The position numbers and the translations under genes were made by a program. A stretch of 11,512 nt of DNA from Pseudomonadota bacterium. Its GTDB lineage: Bacteria > Pseudomonadota > Gammaproteobacteria > Xanthomonadales > Marinicellaceae. The DNA lies in the NCBI GenBank assembly GCA_008501575.1, contig QQUO01000254.1, forward strand, positions 1 to 11,512. The letters run 5' to 3'. Below are positions 7,557 through 11,512 of the stretch, one piece after another. Positions within the stretch are counted from its first letter, which is position 1. Every line of letters begins with the position of its first letter. Under the pieces are notes generated by a model. It was not told where the DNA came from. It was given only the letters and a program-made list of their open reading frames with translations, and made no database searches.

Positions 7557-8259
7557 TGATCCTTGCCTTAAGTTGAGTACCTTTTTCAAATTGAGTAACA
7601 GGTACATTGAGTGTCCAGCGCATGGTCATACCGGCCAGTACGTAGCCCAGCAGGCCGGGAGTTATTTCTACATGTTCATTATCTGATAACAACAGGCTGA
7701 CATCGCTTATTTGTGCATGGCTGATTCCGGCATTGTGAACTTGCAGCGCAATGCCATCGTTATCATGTTCCAGCGACCAGCTTAATGCCGAGCTAACGGC
7801 AGAGACATCGGCTGTACGCACGGATGGTTCAATAAAAACCGGTACCGAATAACGCAACACATAACGCACCCCGGTTTGTTGAGCCTGTTCCGATGATGGC
7901 AGTTCATCCACCAATAATCGATAGGCATCTTCTGTGGCTTGGGTGGCTGTCGCATCGGTGCGAATTACCCGTACCAGCTGGCGCGCACCGGGTTCAAGGC
8001 TAAGCATTGGCGGACTGACGACCAATGCCTGAGTTGGCGCCAAGTTGTCCTTGCCGTCAACTTGCGTCCAATCAAACACCCGCACCTGTGCATGCAAAAC
8101 TTCACCACCGGTATTGGTCAGCCACAGGCCTTGAGCCGGACTGGACGGCGCAAAATTGAGCCCAATGGGTGCCACCTGTAATCCGGCTGCAGCGATTACA
8201 CCAGAGATTGCCAAAAGCCCCGCAGCCAAAAAGCCACGGGGCAAAAGATGTTGCAACAT
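7507..8259 (-). CDS. periplasmic pilus chaperone (CsuC/PapD-like)
   Basis: This 250-residue periplasmic chaperone folds and caps pilin subunits by donating a beta strand. A signal peptide covers about residues 1-25. The N-terminal immunoglobulin-like domain shows the family pattern: VAPIGL at the start, LWLTNTGG (46-52), VFDW (61-64), then SPPMLSLEPGARQLVRVIR (82-100), which includes the donor-strand region. YRLLVDELP (113-121) closes the domain. The second domain begins around 135 with YSVPVFIEP and ends at FPVGDLPY. It lies nine bases after the major pilin stop and overlaps the usher by 50 bases. Its own ribosome site is weak, which fits coupling to the pilin. The FGL/FGS class cannot be read with confidence, but the adjacent usher and SCPU subunits indicate the archaic class. 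Confidence 0.9.
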   Translation of the reverse strand: MLQHLLPRGFLAAGLLAISGVIAAAGLQVAPIGLNFAPSSPAQGLWLTNTGGEVLHAQVRVFDWTQVDGKDNLAPTQALVVSPPMLSLEPGARQLVRVIRTDATATQATEDAYRLLVDELPSSEQAQQTGVRYVLRYSVPVFIEPSVRTADVSAVSSALSWSLEHDNDGIALQVHNAGISHAQISDVSLLLSDNEHVEITPGLLGYVLAGMTMRWTLNVPVTQFEKGTQLKARINGKTFDQTFPVGDLPY

Positions 8260-8268
8260 TGCCGGTGC

Positions 8269-8760
8269 TTAATACGTGACGGTGACAGTCACCGAATCGT
8301 TATAAGTCCCTGCTGGTGGTGTGGTTTGTGGCGCAACACGGCCATAAACTGAGAAATATTGCTCAACACCGGTGCCGGTACTTGCCATCGTATTTGAACC
8401 AACTGTATCGCCCCAAACCGTGGTTCGACCAGATTCTTGGTAGAGTTGATAGCCAACGAAATCGGTGCCATCAGTCATGGTGCGGGCGTTGATATTACCG
8501 CTGGCACCGCCATTAAGACCGATGTTATAGGGTGCTGCGGTGGTACAGGTTACGCTAATCGTTGAAAGACTATCGATATTGGCGGACAACACGCCTTGTG
8601 TACCAAAATCAAGGGTGGTCGGTGCCGTACTGATTTCGCAGGCATTCTCGATCGTGATGGTTACCGGCATACTGTCAGTAACGGTGGCCGCTTGCGCGGT
8701 GCTAAAGGTTAGACCAGCCACAAGTATGGCGGTGGTCAGGAGTCGGGGTTTTAGGTTCAT
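8269..8760 (-). CDS. SCPU-domain major pilin of an archaic chaperone-usher pilus (CsuA/B-like)
   Basis: This 163-residue secreted subunit is the likely shaft pilin. The signal peptide is residues 1-24 (cleavage after STAQA). A mature N-terminal donor strand (TDSMPVTITIENA) precedes a spore-coat-protein-U fold. C41 and C72 probably form the usual disulfide, and the protein ends in the family's TVTVTY strand. AGGAG lies nine bases before the ATG, the best ribosome site in the operon, as expected for the most abundant product. It is the first gene, followed by chaperone, usher and tip. Acinetobacter csu has three pilin-like genes before its chaperone; here there is one. A control region of more than 400 bases precedes it. 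Confidence 0.9.
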   Translation of the reverse strand: MNLKPRLLTTAILVAGLTFSTAQAATVTDSMPVTITIENACEISTAPTTLDFGTQGVLSANIDSLSTISVTCTTAAPYNIGLNGGASGNINARTMTDGTDFVGYQLYQESGRTTVWGDTVGSNTMASTGTGVEQYFSVYGRVAPQTTPPAGTYNDSVTVTVTY

Positions 8761-8768
8761 AGCTGAAC

Positions 8769-8873
8769 TCTCCTATTTATTTTCTCGGGGGTTAATAATA
8801 ACCTTCCTCATCGGAAGGCCGCATATCGAGGGCAACTCTACTCCATTGGCCATTCATCGTCAACTAAAGGAGA
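8769..8873 (-). promoter_or_regulatory. structured leader of the pilus operon with possible mini-ORF and Shine-Dalgarno masking
   Basis: On the minus strand the leader contains a hairpin, CCTTCC-GATGA-GGAAGG (8818-8802), extendable by two G-U pairs. It is followed by GGTTA-TTAT-TAACC (8803-8790), which shares two bases with the first stem. Upstream UCUCCU (8873-8868) is an exact complement of AGGAGA (8774-8769), which is the pilin ribosome binding site. A 21-codon reading frame (8857-8792) starts with ATG, spans the first hairpin and ends 31 bases before the pilin ATG, but it has no ribosome site. No known riboswitch class was recognised. A post-transcriptional role is inferred. Confidence 0.35.
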
Positions 8874-8893
8874 AACTAATAAAAATATAATAC

Positions 8894-8909
8894 TGTGATA
8901 TGGTTCACA
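8894..8909. promoter_or_regulatory. CRP-type palindrome, pilus-proximal
   Basis: TGTGATATGGTTCACA is a perfect TGTGA-N6-TCACA site, the consensus of CRP/Vfr-type cAMP receptor proteins. Its centre is about 141 bases upstream of the pilin ATG. It implies control of the pilus operon by cAMP and carbon status. Whether it activates or represses depends on the unmapped transcription start. Confidence 0.55.
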
Positions 8910-8960
8910 TTATTCAGTTTTCATGAAAAATCATACAATCAATGGTATCAAAGTAATAAA

Positions 8961-8979
8961 AGTGACAATAAGTGTCACT
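8961..8979. promoter_or_regulatory. 19-bp palindrome AGTGACA-N5-TGTCACT, unknown factor
   Basis: The seven-base arms are perfect and flank ATAAG. The site lies between the two CRP-type palindromes, about 70 bases upstream of the proximal one. The half-site differs from CRP (TGTCA rather than TCACA) and only partly resembles the MarR operators at 3519-3581, whose spacer is six rather than five. It is probably an operator for another dimeric regulator. Confidence 0.4.
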
Positions 8980-9138
8980 ATAAAGCACACCCAATAAACG
9001 GACTTTCAGAATTGAACTTATGGCGGCCATGCACTTCACACATAAAGAGATGGTATGTTCTTGGGTCTAACCTTCCGACAAGGGTATGATGGCACCACGC
9101 ACACAAAATGGTTTAACAATCACACATATTTTTGATAA

Positions 9139-9156
9139 GTGTGAACGCAGTCACAC
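9139..9156. promoter_or_regulatory. second CRP-type palindrome, distal
   Basis: GTGTGAACGCAGTCACAC contains a second perfect TGTGA-N6-TCACA, with one additional paired base on each side. It lies 38 bases past the stop of the CDGSH-glutamate synthase gene and about 245 bases upstream of the proximal site. It could instead be a hairpin at the 3' end of that gene's transcript, but no T-run follows on the minus strand. Confidence 0.45.
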
Positions 9157-9193
9157 TCCCCAAAACCGATATGTAAAAGACTCTAATATGTTG

Positions 9194-10741
9194 CTAAGCA
9201 TCTTTTAATGAACTGAAGCCGGAGTATTGAAGACCTGATAATAAAGCCATGTCACGGTGCCAGGTGGCCAGGTCATCTTGCTTAAAATCTCGCAAGGCAT
9301 GATGACCACAGGCTCGGGCCATCACCTGCATCAGTTCGACTGATGCCGATAAAAAGTTGTTTAATTGTGCCGCTGACTTTTCAACATTAAGGCGTTGTCT
9401 TAAATCTGCTTTTTGGGTGGCGATACCGGCAGGACAATTATTGGTGTTACAAATACGAGCCGCCACACAGCCGATGGCTTGCATGGCACTATTGGCCAGG
9501 GCCACGCCATCGGCACCCAATGCCAGGGCTTTAACAAAATCCATAGGTGTTCGCAGTCCGCCGGTAATGATAAGCGTGACACGGCCACTGACCCCTTGTT
9601 GATCCAAATATCTTCGCGCCCGGGCCAGGGCCGGAATGGTGGGTACACTGATGTGATTACGAAACATGGCCGGTGCGGCACCGGTGCCACCGCCACGACC
9701 ATCCAGAATAATGTAATCGGCACCGGCATCCAGGGCAAATTGGATGTCTTGTTCAATGTGATTGGCACTGAGTTTAAAACCAATCGGTATGCCACCGGTA
9801 ATTTCCCTCACCCGATCAGCGAACTTCTTAAAGTCTGCCACCGTGTGCAAATCTTTAAATGTCGGAGGGGATACTGCCGGCTGGCCCTCGGGGATACCGC
9901 GAACTTGTGAAATTTTACCGACATTTTTATTGCCCGGCAGATGACCACCGGTGCCCGTTTTCGCCCCTTGCCCACCCTTAAAGTGAAAGGCTTGGACTTT
10001 TGTTAACAATTCTTCCCGGTAACCAAATTGAGCACTGGCCAATTCATAAAAATAACGAGAATTTTCGGCCTGCTCCTCAGCCAGCATGCCACCCTCACCG
10101 GAACAAATACCGGTACCGGCCAATTCTGCCCCCTTGGCCATGGCCACCTTGGCTTCTTCGGATAAGGCACCGAAACTCATGTCGGACACCAATAAAGGAA
10201 TCTTTAATGTCAGTGGTTTGCGTGCTTTGGGTCCAATCACCAGTTCAGTATTCACAGGGACATCTTCAAGCAACGGTTTGCTGGCCATTTGCGCCGTCAT
10301 GATTTGAATGTCATCCCAATGTGGCAACTGATAGCGAGGCACACCCATGGCGGTCATGGGACCATGATGGCCGGTCTTGGATAAGCCCTCGCGCGCCAAC
10401 TGATGAATAAATTCTACGGTCGGTTCTTCTTGTGTGGCTTGAGCGGTGGGCATGTCATCTTTTTTAGCCTCGCGCCCGGGCCCTTCCTGACCGACCTGGC
10501 TGCCATCAAACTGCTTATGGCTGCCGTCACAGTAGGGTAAATTGGCCGAATGCTTGCAACGACACAGATAGGCATCACCGGATTCTTCCACCGTAAATGA
10601 CATGGGTTTAAATTCAGTGCCGACGTGGGAACCATCACAAAAAGGCTGGCTTTTAGATCGACCACAGACACAAAAGAAATATTCTTTACCTGCGGTTAAG
10701 TCAACTTTTATGGGTTTATTATTGGCGATAATTGGTTTCAT
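9194..10741 (-). CDS. CDGSH iron-sulfur / FMN-binding glutamate synthase domain fusion protein
   Basis: This 515-residue protein joins two redox modules. The first 75 residues hold two CDGSH-type motifs: C24, C26, C35, H39 and C60, C62, C71, H75, each expected to bind a 2Fe-2S cluster through three cysteines and one histidine. After a charged linker (about 80-105), residues 110-480 form a TIM-barrel domain like the FMN-binding part of glutamate synthase (GltB2 type), with GQGAKTGTGGHLPG (257-270), DGRGGGTGAAP (347-357) and GG at 394-395. C425, C431 and C436 match the 3Fe-4S ligands of glutamate synthase. No amidotransferase domain is present, so it cannot take glutamine by the standard route, and the substrate is uncertain. 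I chose the ATG at 10741 because GGAG lies six bases upstream; an upstream TTG overlaps that ribosome site. No partner enzyme adjoins it. It is probably a cytoplasmic redox enzyme. Confidence 0.88.
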   Translation of the reverse strand: MKPIIANNKPIKVDLTAGKEYFFCVCGRSKSQPFCDGSHVGTEFKPMSFTVEESGDAYLCRCKHSANLPYCDGSHKQFDGSQVGQEGPGREAKKDDMPTAQATQEEPTVEFIHQLAREGLSKTGHHGPMTAMGVPRYQLPHWDDIQIMTAQMASKPLLEDVPVNTELVIGPKARKPLTLKIPLLVSDMSFGALSEEAKVAMAKGAELAGTGICSGEGGMLAEEQAENSRYFYELASAQFGYREELLTKVQAFHFKGGQGAKTGTGGHLPGNKNVGKISQVRGIPEGQPAVSPPTFKDLHTVADFKKFADRVREITGGIPIGFKLSANHIEQDIQFALDAGADYIILDGRGGGTGAAPAMFRNHISVPTIPALARARRYLDQQGVSGRVTLIITGGLRTPMDFVKALALGADGVALANSAMQAIGCVAARICNTNNCPAGIATQKADLRQRLNVEKSAAQLNNFLSASVELMQVMARACGHHALRDFKQDDLATWHRDMALLSGLQYSGFSSLKDA

Positions 10742-10751
10742 TGTTTGCTCC

Positions 10752-10770
10752 AAATTGTGATGATTAAAAT
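10752..10770. repeat. direct repeat copy 1 upstream of the CDGSH-glutamate synthase gene
   Basis: AAATTGTGATGATTAAAAT recurs as AATTTGTGACGATTAAAAT at 10810-10828, with two mismatches in 19 bases and starts 58 bases apart. Copy 1 directly abuts the ribosome binding site. A weak promoter (TGGACT at 10797-10792, 16 bases, TATTAA at 10775-10770) lies between the copies, so they could be paired regulator sites. Confidence 0.35.
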
Positions 10771-10809
10771 TAATAGACCAGCCACCCTTTAAGTCCAGGG
10801 GGATTAATC

Positions 10810-10828
10810 AATTTGTGACGATTAAAAT
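10810..10828. repeat. direct repeat copy 2
   Basis: This is the second copy of the 19-base repeat described at 10752-10770. It lies upstream of the weak promoter candidate and downstream of the end of the small membrane-protein gene. Confidence 0.35.
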
Positions 10829-10866
10829 CGGTAACCGGCCAAACATTCAGCTCACTGATTGATGAC

Positions 10867-11238
10867 TTATTCCCTCGACCTTGTAAGTCTTGTTCGCCAT
10901 AAAATTGCTGTTCCAAAGGGGATTATCATGATGGCACAAAAAAACACACCAAACAAAGGTGTAAAAACAGCCGTTCCAAGCAGCCCTATGGCAATCAATA
11001 TAACCCCAAGAATGATAAATCTTATCACCGGAATAGCACAAAGTTGTGCCTGATTCCAACTCCACCATGCAGGTACAAGTCCGGATCCCAAAAACAATAA
11101 TAAAGCCAGGGTTGTCGGACCAAGCCACTCAGCAGCCTTAACATACAGTCCAATAACAACAGCCAGAGAAAACATCATGGCTGAAATAACCATCACTTTT
11201 TGAGCCGACCATTGACGAACCCTGAAAAATTTAATCAT
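10867..11238 (-). CDS. small four-helix membrane protein, unknown function
   Basis: The 123-residue protein is almost entirely hydrophobic, with predicted helices near residues 13-34, 39-59, 70-90 and 92-114. It has a basic N-terminus (MIKFFRVRQW) and a basic C-terminal tail (WRTRLTRSRE), so both ends probably face the cytoplasm. It has no recognised domain, catalytic residue pattern or signal peptide, and I cannot name a family. The ribosome site is poor, but the ATG at 11238 is the first in frame and directly begins the amphipathic segment. A candidate promoter with palindromes lies about 100 bases upstream. It stands 125 bases from the glutamate synthase-type gene, too far to assume a shared transcript. 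Coding status is supported by its length and regular helix pattern. Confidence 0.6.
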   Translation of the reverse strand: MIKFFRVRQWSAQKVMVISAMMFSLAVVIGLYVKAAEWLGPTTLALLLFLGSGLVPAWWSWNQAQLCAIPVIRFIILGVILIAIGLLGTAVFTPLFGVFFCAIMIIPFGTAILWRTRLTRSRE

Positions 11239-11334
11239 GAAATGCGCCGCTCATTTATGCTTAAACTGATTATCGCTGTGTGAATACACAATATTGTCAT
11301 ATTTTGTAATCAACGGCTTTATTATTTACATATC

Positions 11335-11363
11335 ATTATAAATCAGCGCAAAACTGATTTAAA
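11335..11363 (-). promoter_or_regulatory. candidate sigma70 promoter of the small membrane protein
   Basis: On the minus strand TTTAAA (11363-11358) and a perfect TATAAT (11340-11335) are spaced 17 bases apart. Transcription would start near 11328 and give a leader of about 90 bases. The spacer is filled by the palindrome listed at 11339-11366. Confidence 0.45.
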
Positions 11364-11366
11364 TCA
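11339..11366. promoter_or_regulatory. nested palindromes overlapping the promoter, operator candidate
   Basis: TAAATCAG (11339-11346) and CTGATTTA (11354-11361) are perfect eight-base arms around seven bases. TGATTTAAATCA (11355-11366) is a perfect 12-base palindrome reusing the right arm. The word TGATTT or its complement thus occurs three times within the -35/-10 region, as expected for a repressor site. The factor is unknown. Confidence 0.4.
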
Positions 11367-11437
11367 CTCTTTGAATTAAAGTGGATATAAAAAATCCGTA
11401 ACCGTTTATTATTGACGTGTCACTTGGCAATGGGCCA

Positions 11438-11475
11438 GAACAGGCCTTTTAATGGCTGTCATTAATGGCCTGTTC
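11438..11475. repeat. inverted repeat GAACAGGCC / GGCCTGTTC spanning the end of a gene
   Basis: Perfect nine-base arms (11438-11446 and 11467-11475) enclose 20 bases that include the stop codon of the partial gene. Inside, TTAATGGC occurs twice, at 11449-11456 and 11462-11469. It resembles a 3' stem-loop, but no T-run follows on the minus strand. Confidence 0.4.
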
Positions 11476-11512
11476 GATGCGCTTATCCGGCACCAGCCAC
11501 AGCAGCGCAACA
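11449..11512 (-). CDS. partial CDS, C-terminal 20 codons only
   Basis: A minus-strand frame is open from the window edge to a TAA at 11451-11449. It ends in a hydrophobic run (VALLWLVP) followed by a charged tail (DKRIEQAINDSH), which would suit the last membrane helix and cytoplasmic end of a membrane protein. Most of the gene lies beyond the window, so no family can be named. Support comes from the composition and from the stem-loop at its end. Confidence 0.4.
   Translation of the reverse strand, partial: VALLWLVPDKRIEQAINDSH

Larger units (their letters stand above)
8761..9193. other. 433-bp control region upstream of the pilus operon
   Basis: This AT-rich gap holds no gene I can support; short frames here give unrecognised peptides. 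It separates the stop of the CDGSH-glutamate synthase gene from the pilus operon, both on the minus strand. It contains two CRP-type palindromes, a TGACA-N5-TGTCA palindrome and a hairpin-rich leader, listed separately. I could not place a convincing -35/-10 pair; TATTAT at 8892-8887 is the best -10 by sequence but abuts the CRP-type site with a poor -35. Confidence 0.6.

Noticed and set aside
7557..7607. Longer usher reading starting at 7607
   Set aside because: It lacks a good ribosome site and puts 17 residues, including two lysines and an arginine, before a complete signal peptide that begins at the ATG at 7556.
4168..8760. Pilus operon as a horizontally acquired island by base composition
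   Set aside because: It looks richer in G+C than the rhomboid pair, but the CDGSH-glutamate synthase gene is similarly rich, and no integrase, tRNA or flanking repeat is seen.
9070..9086. CCTT-CCGAC-AAGG hairpin as terminator of the CDGSH-glutamate synthase gene
   Set aside because: It has only four paired bases, lies more than 100 bases from the stop and has no T-run.
8895..9089. 64-codon plus-strand frame in the pilus control region
   Set aside because: Its composition is unlike a protein, it has no ribosome site, and it crosses palindromes that look regulatory.
10742..10753. TTG start for the CDGSH-glutamate synthase protein
   Set aside because: The TTG overlaps the GGAG that serves the ATG at 10741, so it cannot be the normal start.
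11277..11301. TGTGT/ACACA palindrome and an ATATTGTCAT word resembling half of the MarR operator
   Set aside because: The arms are only five bases, the CRP spacing is wrong, and only one MarR half-site is present.

Overview
The window reads as chromosomal DNA of a gammaproteobacterium. This is an inference from gene content: an archaic (Csu-type) chaperone-usher pilus, CRP-type palindromes, a TPR-tailed rhomboid protease and a GltB2-like oxidoreductase. No rRNA, tRNA, CRISPR array, transposase or prophage gene is visible. All genes but one lie on the minus strand; the exception is a MarR-type regulator.

Layout. 1-138: a gene-free tail with a degenerate REP-like hairpin. 139-2897: a translationally coupled pair, a rhomboid protease with a helical-repeat tail followed by a six-helix membrane protein with an N-terminal B-box-like zinc module. 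3046-4044: a divergent regulator/target pair, a four-helix membrane protein (minus) and a MarR regulator (plus). The 96 bp between them holds two near-perfect palindromes and two face-to-face promoters, each operator carrying the -35 of one promoter and the -10 of the other. 4168-8760: a four-gene pilus operon read in the order major pilin, periplasmic chaperone, outer-membrane usher, two-domain tip subunit. 8761-9193: a long control region for that operon with two perfect TGTGA-N6-TCACA palindromes, a third unassigned palindrome and a hairpin-rich leader. 9194-10741: a fusion of two CDGSH iron-sulfur motifs to an FMN-binding glutamate synthase domain. 10867-11238: a small four-helix membrane protein with an operator-like promoter. 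11449-11512: the last 20 codons of another minus-strand gene.

How the genes work together. The pilus operon is self-contained: subunits are secreted by their signal peptides, capped by the chaperone, and polymerised through the usher with the two-domain subunit at the tip. Its control region suggests control by cAMP-CRP. The MarR protein probably represses itself and the adjacent membrane protein through the shared operators. The rhomboid and B-box proteins share a stop/start overlap and a similar layout (membrane core plus C-terminal helical repeats), which suggests one membrane-bound unit, possibly a protease and its partner. That pair is the best candidate here for an undescribed system. 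The other minus-strand genes show no obvious link to each other.
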